Assembly: GCA_020726085.1 (NCBI GenBank)
Contig: DYTG01000003.1
Location: forward strand, 1 to 41,213
Direction of reading: 5' to 3'
DNA length: 41,213 bases
Source: Sulfurovum sp.
GTDB taxonomy: Bacteria > Campylobacterota > Campylobacteria > Campylobacterales > Sulfurovaceae
The notes beneath the pieces were generated by a model. It made no database searches and had not been told where the DNA came from. It saw only the letters and a program-made list of their open reading frames with translations. Each line of letters starts with the position of its first letter. Positions within the stretch are counted from its first letter, which is position 1. Positions 18,711-28,077 of this stretch are shown here, in pieces. Made by a program: the position numbers and the translations under genes.

Positions 18711-19699
18711 TCGTAACCCTCCTTGTAGGTTTTTGCTGCCTTATCGGGCATAACGACGTTGATATGGATATTGCTATCAAGTTCAAATCCTGCTATCTTG
18801 TAAATCCTAGGAATTATATCAATATAAAAGCGATAGTACTCTTTTGTGGAGGATGAGTAGTCACGATAGGGGGCGTTTTTGATGATCATATTAAACGAAA
18901 CCTCTCCTAATGCTTTGTGAAATTTTTTAAAAAACTCATGAAGTATGTCACTTAGCGATGCAATATGGTTGGGTTCAAATTCAATAAGCGATGAGAGCCT
19001 CTTTTTGGCTACAATTTTCACTTGAAAAGCGTGTTGCGAGGCGTAAGGACAAAAGACCAAAAAATCGCTGTTTTCAATAATAATATTTTTACCGTATTGT
19101 TGCTCTTCGTAGAGCAAATCATCCAAAAAGGCTCTTTTGTGTCTTTGATAGTAGGCTTGTTTGTACTCAATCAAATGAGCCAGTTGCGACGAAATATAGG
19201 GCAACGCCATAATTTGTGTATGGGAGTGATAGAGCGAAGCCCCTGCGTTTTCGCCTTGGTTTTTGAAGATGCTCAAATAGGCAAGGCGTTTATCATTTTT
19301 GAGACTTGTGAGGCGTTTTTGGATCATAGTAAGGTAATTGACAAACTCATTGTAGTCATAATCCCATATCTGCTTATGATGGTGGGGCGTTTCGACAATA
19401 ACCTCATGCGCCCCAAACCCGCTCATTTTTTCAAAGTAATACTCTTTGCTTGAAGAGGGGGCGTGGTCAATAGAGAGTGCGTTGTAGAGATTGGGGACAA
19501 CTCGACATTGCCACTCGCCTTTTTGATCAATGCGGTCAATCTCATGGGGGGTATACTCCTCTTTGCCTCTATCAAAAGGGCACTCCTCTTCCTCTTTTCG
19601 CAAAGTGTGTTGCGAAGTAAAATAGATAGGACGCTTAAGCCGTTCGGGGGCAAAAAGTGTCCACTCTTGTGTAAATTTGCAATATCTAAATTCTGACAC
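18707..19699 (-). CDS. galT: GalT-like nucleotidylyltransferase (galactose-1-phosphate uridylyltransferase / NDP-glucose phosphorylase family)
   Basis: GASLYHSHTQIMALPYI (HxHxQ site), SGFGAHEVIVETPHHH; CPFD in place of the usual CPFC. Confidence 0.8.
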   Translation of the reverse strand: MSEFRYCKFTQEWTLFAPERLKRPIYFTSQHTLRKEEEECPFDRGKEEYTPHEIDRIDQKGEWQCRVVPNLYNALSIDHAPSSSKEYYFEKMSGFGAHEVIVETPHHHKQIWDYDYNEFVNYLTMIQKRLTSLKNDKRLAYLSIFKNQGENAGASLYHSHTQIMALPYISSQLAHLIEYKQAYYQRHKRAFLDDLLYEEQQYGKNIIIENSDFLVFCPYASQHAFQVKIVAKKRLSSLIEFEPNHIASLSDILHEFFKKFHKALGEVSFNMIIKNAPYRDYSSSTKEYYRFYIDIIPRIYKIAGFELDSNIHINVVMPDKAAKTYKEGYE

Positions 19700-19712
19700 G
19701 CTCTCTCCTGTC

Positions 19713-21803
19713 TTATATGTACCATTTTTTCAAATTAAAATTCTCAAAACCCAGCACTACATCCTCATAGAGTGGGGATTTTTGCTCAACCTTTCCATTT
19801 ACAATCAATTTGCATGAAAATTTTGCTTGGTTTAATATGCACTCATAGATTTTGATCTCTATAATCTCTCCAAAACCGCTCACAATCTGTTTCTCATTGA
19901 TACTCATCTTATGAATGCCTTGATAAATGGGTATCTCAAATGCCTTATCGTCACAATAGAGCATCAAAAATATATCTTCACTAAGATTTTTTAGCTTTTT
20001 ACCTCTAAAAGCAAAGTAGAGGGATTGGTCTCTATCTTGGCCGTAAAAAATCTCCTCAATAAAAAGCGTCGTACTCATGGTGCTAAGCTCTCGCCTTAGG
20101 TCTATATAGCCACTGTTGAGCCACTCATAAAAGTTGTTGGTATTGCCATTGATTTGAGGTATGATATAGTCTTGGGGGGCAACATGAAAACACTGCGTTT
20201 TGTTTTGGATTACAATGGGGGCAAAGATTTGTGAGGGGATGCTTTCATTCATTAAAAGATAGATATTTTTAAGATGCCCTCGAAACTGCTCATCAAACTG
20301 CGAAGCGTAAGCCGTGAAGTGATCATCGCCATACCACCAAAACCAATCGCTCCCCAAAGCAATCATAAACTCCTCATCTATTGCAGCTTGTGTGGTCGCA
20401 TCAAAGTTGTTTTTGAGCCTATCGTAGAGATTTTTGGTACCATCAAGCAACTCCCACGCTAAATTTTTGTCACGGCTACCTATCCATATATCAAAATTGC
20501 CATTAATCCAACTCCCACTCGCAATCGTATCAAGAGAGCCAACAGCAAGATTGGGATACTCTTCAATCTCATCGTACAAGAGCGTTTGACACCACTCCTC
20601 TTGTGCCAACAATGTATATAAAGCATCAAAAAAATCCATGGCGTTATTAGGATAGAACTCCCATGCGTTTTCACCGTCTAAGATAATCGAAACCACCATC
20701 GAATCGTGTCCGCTAAGATAGATGTTGCGTAGATGTTCGACAAAATGTCGTGCTGCCTCTTTGGGGTCTTTGCGTGAATACTCAAAACCTATCAAATCGC
20801 TTAGGTAATGGTCTCGAAAGAAGAGATGGATGGTTTTACCCTCTTTGGAGGTGTAGGCATAGGGCTTAAAGAGTTCGTTTCGATGAATGTTTTTGAGACT
20901 TTTAAACAAAATCGCCTCATCACTACACACCCACTTGATACCTTTGTTAATCAAAAGTTCAAGAGTAGCTTGACTCACACTCCCCTCGGAGGGCCAAATA
21001 CCTTTGGGTTTGTGACCAAACAGCTCCTCGTAGAGCTTGATAGCACGGCTCATATTGAGAGCGGCATACTCTTGATAGGAGGCTTCACTTCTAGGCATTA
21101 CAACACTTCCTTTTGCCTCTTTGGCACTCTTGCGATCCATCAAAAGCGGCAAAATAGGGTGGTAATAGGGGGTGGTTGAGATGGCGATTTGTTTTTTGGT
21201 ACTTAAATTTTTGTAGTAGGGAATCACTTTTTCCATGAACTTCAAAAGCGTATCAATCAATGCGATTTTTTGAGCATGCTTAAATCCTCTCCCTTGGGTC
21301 AAAAACTCTTGAACAATGCGAGAATTTTGACGCAAGTAGTTGCCACACCAACTGAGCAAAAAAAGCACTTGTGCATCAAGTATCTCGGCGTGTGAAAAGT
21401 TTTTAAGAGTCCGTTCGTTGCCAACGTATTTAAGATAGAGTTCATAATAGCGACCCAAAGGTTTAATCATCTGATCAACATTGGCAGCAAAAATATAGCT
21501 CCCCAAAAGAGCCAAATCGTTTTGGTTGAGCGACGTAATATCGTATTTAAGTGTGGTAATAAGCTTATCGTTGGATTTATCTTGGCAATAGCTCTCAATT
21601 TGTTCAAGCAAAGAGGGAACAAGATTAAAAGTAGCCTTAATGGTAGGGTGTTTGCTAAGATACCACGGCATATCGTAGTAGTCTTTGATAGTGTGCAAAA
21701 ATACCCACGGCATAAGCGTAGCATTGGCTTGTGAATCCTTATAATAAGGCTGGTGCATATGCCACAAAAAGGCAAGATAGAGTTTTTTCATCTGTATATC
21801 CAT
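19713..21803 (-). CDS. GH57 family glycoside hydrolase (alpha-amylase/amylopullulanase-like)
   Basis: LYLAFLWHMHQPYYKD, GIWPSEGSVSQATLELL, VVSIILDGENAWEFYP; C-terminal beta-rich extension. Alternative start at 21791 (MKKLYLAF). Confidence 0.88.
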   Translation of the reverse strand: MDIQMKKLYLAFLWHMHQPYYKDSQANATLMPWVFLHTIKDYYDMPWYLSKHPTIKATFNLVPSLLEQIESYCQDKSNDKLITTLKYDITSLNQNDLALLGSYIFAANVDQMIKPLGRYYELYLKYVGNERTLKNFSHAEILDAQVLFLLSWCGNYLRQNSRIVQEFLTQGRGFKHAQKIALIDTLLKFMEKVIPYYKNLSTKKQIAISTTPYYHPILPLLMDRKSAKEAKGSVVMPRSEASYQEYAALNMSRAIKLYEELFGHKPKGIWPSEGSVSQATLELLINKGIKWVCSDEAILFKSLKNIHRNELFKPYAYTSKEGKTIHLFFRDHYLSDLIGFEYSRKDPKEAARHFVEHLRNIYLSGHDSMVVSIILDGENAWEFYPNNAMDFFDALYTLLAQEEWCQTLLYDEIEEYPNLAVGSLDTIASGSWINGNFDIWIGSRDKNLAWELLDGTKNLYDRLKNNFDATTQAAIDEEFMIALGSDWFWWYGDDHFTAYASQFDEQFRGHLKNIYLLMNESIPSQIFAPIVIQNKTQCFHVAPQDYIIPQINGNTNNFYEWLNSGYIDLRRELSTMSTTLFIEEIFYGQDRDQSLYFAFRGKKLKNLSEDIFLMLYCDDKAFEIPIYQGIHKMSINEKQIVSGFGEIIEIKIYECILNQAKFSCKLIVNGKVEQKSPLYEDVVLGFENFNLKKWYI

Positions 21804-21812
21804 TTTTTACTA

Positions 21813-21842
21813 CTCGTTCCACCTCGGGAGAGGTGGAACGAG
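21813..21842. repeat. Perfect 13-bp inverted repeat (hairpin) in an intercistronic gap
   Basis: CTCGTTCCACCTC-GGGA-GAGGTGGAACGAG, read directly. Confidence 0.9.
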
Positions 21843-21870
21843 AAAGCTTTGCCTTTTGTGATAAAAAGTT

Positions 21871-24354
21871 TCATTCACTAATCCACTGCTCAATTTTGTC
21901 TTGGTATTGATAGAAAATTTTACCCGCATTTTTAGCATCTTCGGCTTGGACGTAGAGATTGAGATACTCTTGGTGTTGGTCGGGTACCATCAATATCCAC
22001 TCCTCGTCGCTCACCCAAATTTTGACTCCATCGACGGAAGAGGTGCGTTTGTCTTTGCCATCTTCCAGAAATTTACGCATGATTTTGCCCTTTTTGGTGC
22101 TAGGACAAGGGATATTGCCCCCTTGAAAGATAAACTCAGGCAAACTTTTAATCACTTTGGAGATTTTTTGTTGCGATTTTTGAATCAGTTCAAGGACTTT
22201 GATACTCGCATAGACGGCATCTTTATTGAGTCCAAATTCACTAAAGGCAAAATGCCCATCGGTATCGGCAATAAGGTCATACTCTTGCAGATTATCAGCT
22301 TTGAAGTTGCCAAACCTTTCTCGCACCACTTCAATGTTTGGATACTTGATAAAATCAGGCGCCCATGCAGGGAGTAAGGCTCTAAGGGGCTTATCAGTTG
22401 TAGTATTGAGCAGTTCAAGTAGTGTCAAAAGCAAAATATAGTCATATACCAAATTGCCTTTATCATCGACGAGTTGGAGTTTTTGACCGTTGGGATAGAT
22501 AATAATCCCGCAATCCAAATTGAGCGATTGGACGATTTTTTGGAGATCCTCTTGCGATTGTTCCAAATTGGTCGCACCGCCCTTTTCGTTTTTGTAGGCG
22601 TTTAGCGTAATATTGTCAATGCCCAATTCATGCAAAATTTGAGGATAGGTATCGGCGGTAGAACCGTGCATAATATCAACGGCAATTCTCAGTTCACTTG
22701 AGGCAAATTGATTTTTTTGAAAATTGCTTTGGAGGCGTTGAATGTAGCGTTCTTTAACAAACATATCTTCGTAAACCTCTCCAATATCTTGATAATTTAC
22801 CCGTCTAAAGTTCTCTCTAAAGAAGATACGTTCAATCGATTGAGCCAATTTGGTATCGATACTAAGTCCCTCATGCGTTGAAAAAACAATTTCAGTTATT
22901 TCAGGTTCATAGACCGATTGTCGAAAGTGAATACCCGCAGCAATTTTTTCGTTTTGATGCAAAGCGTGACGCATAACGTTGGAGGGGATATTAAAGAGGT
23001 TAACGACATTGATACCCGTTGAGAGCATACCGCTTACAAAGGCACGTTTGAGCATTCGTGAGCTGTTGTGATAATCTCGTGAGATATAGACCGATGAGCC
23101 TACAGGCAAGATAGAGCCAAAGGATTCGGCAAGTTTGGTGGACATTTGAGCTGAGAGTTCGATATTGGTTCTACCCATTACCACGCCGTTTTCAAAGATA
23201 GAGGATTTGTATTTGTTACCCCAAATCACATTGGTGCTTACGACGGCTGAGGGTTCAATGACCTTATCGGGCCACATAATGACATCTCGCTCAAAAGTAA
23301 CTTTTTTGTTGATTTCACAATTTTCCGCTACAATCACCCCAAAAGCGACTTTAACCTCATCTTTGACGATGTTGTCGTTGCACAATACGGCGTTGTGAAG
23401 TTTGACTTTGGAGCCTATTTGTACATTGTGCCACAAGACGCTATCCAGAATTTCGGAGTGTTTTTTGACGACTGTGTTATCACCAATAGAGCAGTTTTCA
23501 AGCGTTACACCCTCACTAATCTCTACATTTTTGCCCAGTATTACCGTGCCTTTGATACGGATTTTTTCATGGAGGTTTACCCCATCTTCCATATAAACCA
23601 CTCCCTTGTCAAATACCTTCATCTCACCTTTGATAGGAAGTTCTATTGCTTTGGCAAAAATATCTTTATAGACATCTCGGTAGCTCTCGGGATTGCCTAC
23701 GTCTCTCCAGTAGCCTTGGAGTGAGAATCCCCACAGGGGTATATCTTCACGCATCAACTTAGGAAAGAGATCTTTGGCGAAGTCAAAATTTTCACGGTAA
23801 GGAATATAGTTTAAAATTTCAGGTTCAATCATGTAGATACCTGTATTAATCGTATCACTAAAGACCTCGCCCCAGCTTGGCTTTTCTAAAAATTTTTCGA
23901 TTCTATGCTCTTCGTTGGCAATCACTACGCCAAATTGAAGCGGATCTTCTACTGATGTGAGTGTGATAGTGAGTTGTGAATTTTTTTGTTGGTGAAAATC
24001 GGCTATCTTTTTAAAATCAAAATTGGTCACCAAATCACCGCTTACAATAATAAACGTCTCATTCAAAAACTCTCGCGCAAAAGCCACCGCCCCCGCCGTA
24101 CCATAATCATCATCAGGCAGATAATAAGTAATATCTACCCCCAAATCTTTGCCATCGCCAAAGTGATTTTTGATAATATCGGGCTTAAAGTAGAGTAAAA
24201 CCGCTATTTGGGTAATGCCCAACTCATCTCGGAGCTTGATAATGGTATGCTCCATCATGGGTCTATTTAAAATCGGTAACATCGGTTTGGGTACCGAGTT
24301 GGTAAGGGGTTGGATACGTGTTCCAAAACCACCAGCTAAAACAATTGCTTTCAT
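21871..24354 (-). CDS. Sugar-phosphate nucleotidyltransferase fused to a phosphomannomutase-like domain (mannose-1-phosphate guanylyltransferase family)
   Basis: MKAIVLAGGFGTRIQPLTNSVPKPMLPILNRPMMEH, left-handed beta-helix hexapeptides, then a PMM-like region (SSVYISRDYHNSSRMLKRAFVSG...). Confidence 0.88.
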   Translation of the reverse strand: MKAIVLAGGFGTRIQPLTNSVPKPMLPILNRPMMEHTIIKLRDELGITQIAVLLYFKPDIIKNHFGDGKDLGVDITYYLPDDDYGTAGAVAFAREFLNETFIIVSGDLVTNFDFKKIADFHQQKNSQLTITLTSVEDPLQFGVVIANEEHRIEKFLEKPSWGEVFSDTINTGIYMIEPEILNYIPYRENFDFAKDLFPKLMREDIPLWGFSLQGYWRDVGNPESYRDVYKDIFAKAIELPIKGEMKVFDKGVVYMEDGVNLHEKIRIKGTVILGKNVEISEGVTLENCSIGDNTVVKKHSEILDSVLWHNVQIGSKVKLHNAVLCNDNIVKDEVKVAFGVIVAENCEINKKVTFERDVIMWPDKVIEPSAVVSTNVIWGNKYKSSIFENGVVMGRTNIELSAQMSTKLAESFGSILPVGSSVYISRDYHNSSRMLKRAFVSGMLSTGINVVNLFNIPSNVMRHALHQNEKIAAGIHFRQSVYEPEITEIVFSTHEGLSIDTKLAQSIERIFFRENFRRVNYQDIGEVYEDMFVKERYIQRLQSNFQKNQFASSELRIAVDIMHGSTADTYPQILHELGIDNITLNAYKNEKGGATNLEQSQEDLQKIVQSLNLDCGIIIYPNGQKLQLVDDKGNLVYDYILLLTLLELLNTTTDKPLRALLPAWAPDFIKYPNIEVVRERFGNFKADNLQEYDLIADTDGHFAFSEFGLNKDAVYASIKVLELIQKSQQKISKVIKSLPEFIFQGGNIPCPSTKKGKIMRKFLEDGKDKRTSSVDGVKIWVSDEEWILMVPDQHQEYLNLYVQAEDAKNAGKIFYQYQDKIEQWISE

Positions 24355-25613
24355 ATTTCTATCCTTTCATTTTGATTATCACTACTCCATGTGGTAGAGA
24401 TGTTTAAGAGTTGTCGATTCTTCTCATAGATAAGATGCATAGAGTGGAGAATCTTTTTGAGTATTATGACGGTATCGACCACAAAATGGCTTTTGTTGAG
24501 CATAATACAATCGGCCCTTTGGGCAAAAGCAGCGTCAATAACCTCCGCTCGCGCAGGGAGATTGTTTTTCATTTTGCCTTCGAGTATTTGCGTAGCGTAA
24601 ATCACAGGCACCAAAGCCGATTCGCAAATATCAAAAATCTCCTCTTGGATATAGGGCAGGTTGTCAAATCCTACCTCAATCGCCAAATCTCCCCGTGCCA
24701 TCATCGCGCCATCGTTGGGACGTTTGAGGAGTTGTGCCAAAAGAGAGGGGAGATTTTTCACGCCTCTTTTGGTCTCAATCTTGGGTACTATGGCGATGTG
24801 TTCTTTACCTTTTTGAAGCCTAAAGGTGTGAAGTATCTGCTTTTCATTATCCATAATCTTAATGGTGCGCCACTTGTCACGACACCTTGCATAAACATCA
24901 TCCTCTACTGCAAGAGTGGCACTTGTATCGCTAGTAGGACTGGCTTGGGTTAGGGCTACTTGATGGCTTTGGGGTAGAATTTCAACTTCAACTTCAACTT
25001 TCTTTGAGCCTATCTTAAAGGGAGTGAAGCTTTTTTCAAACTCACCCGTTCGGTTTTTGGGACCTGCTAAATCGACATAAATTTTGGTATCTTTGTTGTG
25101 TTTTTGGTTTTGTTCTTTGATAAAAAGTGCCATTTTTATCCATGCACCCGCAGTATTGATACGCAAAACCGAGACATCTTGAGCGATGAGATCTTTGATA
25201 AGTTCATCGGATTGAGCAGCCTCCGAGGGCAAAGTGACCATTACTTTGCTTTTGTAGTGTTCATCATCGCTCGTGCCAAAAATTTTGGCATTGTCTTTGA
25301 GTATCTTTTTGGCACTTTTGAAATCCAAATAATCATGCTCATCGGGTGTTTGCGGTTTGTCCAAAAGCTGTTCGAGAATTTTGATATTTTGATGAATCGA
25401 ACTCATCACGCACGTTTGCGAACACCCCAATGAAGAGAGACCTATTGAGGTAAGCTCTTCTTGAATAGCAGTTAGATTAAAGTTACGCAAACTCACATAA
25501 TCGCTAATATTGTTTTGCCAAAGGTGCGTTTGTTCTTGGTCTCTTTGCACAAGTATCTCTCTTTTTAGCTCCAAAAGCTCCTCAAGGGGTCTCTCTGGCT
25601 TACCTAGATTCAT
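24351..25613 (-). CDS. Pyruvate-kinase-like protein, divergent (N-terminally extended, barrel apparently shortened)
   Basis: KSKVMVTLPSEAAQSDELIKDLIAQDVSVLRINTAGA, IYVDLAGPKNRTGEF, IVPKIETKRGVKNL, MMARGDLAIEVGF, VIYATQILEGKMKNNLPARAEVIDAA. Confidence 0.82.
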   Translation of the reverse strand: MNLGKPERPLEELLELKREILVQRDQEQTHLWQNNISDYVSLRNFNLTAIQEELTSIGLSSLGCSQTCVMSSIHQNIKILEQLLDKPQTPDEHDYLDFKSAKKILKDNAKIFGTSDDEHYKSKVMVTLPSEAAQSDELIKDLIAQDVSVLRINTAGAWIKMALFIKEQNQKHNKDTKIYVDLAGPKNRTGEFEKSFTPFKIGSKKVEVEVEILPQSHQVALTQASPTSDTSATLAVEDDVYARCRDKWRTIKIMDNEKQILHTFRLQKGKEHIAIVPKIETKRGVKNLPSLLAQLLKRPNDGAMMARGDLAIEVGFDNLPYIQEEIFDICESALVPVIYATQILEGKMKNNLPARAEVIDAAFAQRADCIMLNKSHFVVDTVIILKKILHSMHLIYEKNRQLLNISTTWSSDNQNERIEI

Positions 25614-26575
25614 GTACGAACAAGCCTTTTGAGCAAATCGATCAAATTGGGATCAATTGCATATTTTTGGGAATTGACGTGTTCGATGGTGACAAAATCA
25701 AATTGGGCGTTTTTATAGACAATGACATTGGCACATTGATTGTTTGCAAGGAGATAATCGATAGCATAAGTGACAAATTGAGAAGCCATTAAGCGGTCAT
25801 GTACGGTTGGATTGCCACCTCTTTGGACATGACCCAAAATCGTAGCGCGTGTCTCAATGCCTACTTCGCTAGAGAGCCAATCGACTATCTTTTGGGTTGC
25901 ACCTGTGCCCTCGGCTACAATCGCTACAACATAGATTCTTCCATTGGCAATCTCGGCTTTGAGCTGTTTGCCAATTTTATCCAAATCGTAGGCAAGTTCT
26001 GGGACAACACACACCTCGGCTCCACTCGTAATAGCCGAAACTACCGCCAAATAACCGCAATCTCTCCCCATCGTCTCGACCACACACGCTCTTCTAAAAG
26101 AAGCCGAAGTGTCTCGTATTGCATCAATGGCTTCACGAATGATATTGAGTGAAGTATCAACCCCCAAACAGTAATCCGTACCAAAAATATCGTTATCAAT
26201 CGTAGCAGGAATGCCCACAAAACTAATCCCAAAATCGTGATAAAATTGATTGAGCGCTCTAAATGAGCCATCTCCTCCCAAAATAACAATACGGGTAATA
26301 CCGTGTTTTTGGAGGTTTTCGTAGGCTTGTTTGCGATACGCATACTCAAAAAAACGTTTGGAGCGAGAGGAGCGTATCATTGTTCCTCCCTCATGCATCA
26401 TTCCTGCTACATCTCGATAGGTTGCCGCTCGAATCTTTCCATCAATAAGCCCCTCCAATCCATCATAGATAAAATAGGGTTTTAAATTATGGTGCAAAGC
26501 ATAATCAACAAATTGTTTGATAGCAGGATTCATCCCCGCACAATCCCCGCCTGAGGTCATAATTGCTATTGCCAT
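25610..26575 (-). CDS. pfkA: 6-phosphofructokinase
   Basis: MTSGGDCAGMNPAIK, ILGGDGSFRA (GGDGS suggests ATP type), PATIDNDIFGTDYCLG, ETMGRDCGYLA, LGHVQRGGNP. Confidence 0.94.
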   Translation of the reverse strand: MAIAIMTSGGDCAGMNPAIKQFVDYALHHNLKPYFIYDGLEGLIDGKIRAATYRDVAGMMHEGGTMIRSSRSKRFFEYAYRKQAYENLQKHGITRIVILGGDGSFRALNQFYHDFGISFVGIPATIDNDIFGTDYCLGVDTSLNIIREAIDAIRDTSASFRRACVVETMGRDCGYLAVVSAITSGAEVCVVPELAYDLDKIGKQLKAEIANGRIYVVAIVAEGTGATQKIVDWLSSEVGIETRATILGHVQRGGNPTVHDRLMASQFVTYAIDYLLANNQCANVIVYKNAQFDFVTIEHVNSQKYAIDPNLIDLLKRLVRT

Positions 26576-26587
26576 GGTTGCTCTCTT

Positions 26588-27844
26588 TTAGGCTTGAAAT
26601 TTTTTAACTAAAATATCTTTGCCCAATTCAACACCAGGCTGATTGTAGGTATTGACCCCCATCATCACTCCCGTAATGGATGTTAAAAGCTCAAAATAAG
26701 CAATTAAAGCACCGATATTCTCTTCATTGGCAATACTTAGTGAGATTTTATCAGCAACCACACCGCTATCCATGACACTTTGCATTGTAGCGTCACATTG
26801 GGCGTTGATAAGCTTCCCAAAGCTGTTACCGTTGATGTAGTCTGTTTTTTCGATACGTTTGAGTGAAATATTGGGGATGGTAATATCCTCCTCGAAATCA
26901 TCAATATTCATAAATGTCACACTCTTATTGAGAGGTCCTTCGATGATGAGTTGCAAGAAAGAGTGTTGATCTACCGAACCTGTTAGCCCAATAGGCGTAA
27001 GTCCCACACGGTTGCCTTGAGTATCGATTTTGCCCAGTGATTCGCCCCAAAGTTGCACATACCATTTGGAAAAATCTTCAAGCAAGTTGGAGTAAGCAAA
27101 AAGGACATTGATAGAAATCGTTTGGTTGTTGGTATAGAGATAGTAAGCCTTTTGAAGCAGATGCTCCTCTTGACGCTCAAAAAATCTATCAATCAAGCTA
27201 CCCGCACCTTTAAGCAACGCCTCCATATCGTATCCCATAAGAAAAAGTGGCACGATTCCAACGGCACTCAAAACCGAAAAACGTCCCCCTACGTTGCTGG
27301 GCATATTAAACTCTTTGATACCGTACTCTAGGGCAAATTGAGACAAAATTGAACCTGGATCGGTAATAACAATAAGCCGTTTAGCATCGTCTGAAGCAAA
27401 ATCAAAATCCAAATACGCCACGATAGCCTTGAAAGTAGAGATAGTCTCAATCGTCCCACCCGATTTGGAGATGAGGATAATAACCAAAGACTCTTTTTGA
27501 AGCTTTTTGAGTTTGGATGCGATATCAACGGGGTCGGAGTTTTCAAAAAATATTAGCTCTTTAGCGTTGGTACGTTTGTGACAAAGCAATGAATCAATCG
27601 CTTTAGCCCCCAATGAAGAGCCACCAATGCCCACAACCACCACCGTTTTTGCTTCCATTAACACACTGTTATCTTGCGTATAGGCTTGAAGCTCACGAAT
27701 AACCTCTTGTGAAGTAACAGGAAGTTTGTAGTAGCCAATTTCGTCGCTTTGGCACTCGTGTTGCACTTTTGTAAAAGCATCCTCAATCACGTGATTGGTA
27801 TCTGTTGTTTCATAAAAATTTGTTGGTCCATGAAAGGTTATCAT
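26588..27844 (-). CDS. pgi: Glucose-6-phosphate isomerase
   Basis: VGIGGSSLGAKAI, ISKSGGTIET, NVGGRFSVLSAVGIVPLFLMG, GLTGSVDQHSFLQLIIEGP. Confidence 0.94.
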   Translation of the reverse strand: MITFHGPTNFYETTDTNHVIEDAFTKVQHECQSDEIGYYKLPVTSQEVIRELQAYTQDNSVLMEAKTVVVVGIGGSSLGAKAIDSLLCHKRTNAKELIFFENSDPVDIASKLKKLQKESLVIILISKSGGTIETISTFKAIVAYLDFDFASDDAKRLIVITDPGSILSQFALEYGIKEFNMPSNVGGRFSVLSAVGIVPLFLMGYDMEALLKGAGSLIDRFFERQEEHLLQKAYYLYTNNQTISINVLFAYSNLLEDFSKWYVQLWGESLGKIDTQGNRVGLTPIGLTGSVDQHSFLQLIIEGPLNKSVTFMNIDDFEEDITIPNISLKRIEKTDYINGNSFGKLINAQCDATMQSVMDSGVVADKISLSIANEENIGALIAYFELLTSITGVMMGVNTYNQPGVELGKDILVKKFQA

Positions 27845-27992
27845 AACTCATCTCCTGCTCTTTTTTTTATCTTAACATTTTTTGATTACATAATAGTCTC
27901 AAACGAAACCTATTTTATAATCAACTTGTCTGAGTCTTTACGGTAATATTACTATGAATTTCTTTATTTTCTCATAAAATAAGCAAAATTTA

Positions 27993-28017
27993 GCATAACA
28001 ATTGACGGAAGTTATGC
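27993..28017. repeat. 7-bp inverted repeat in the gap between the MBX-like operon and pgi
   Basis: GCATAAC-N11-GTTATGC, read directly. Confidence 0.6.
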
Positions 28018-28077
28018 CCTAAAGTTTGAAAGTTAAATATAAATTAGAAATCTACAGTACAATTATCACAAGCCAAA

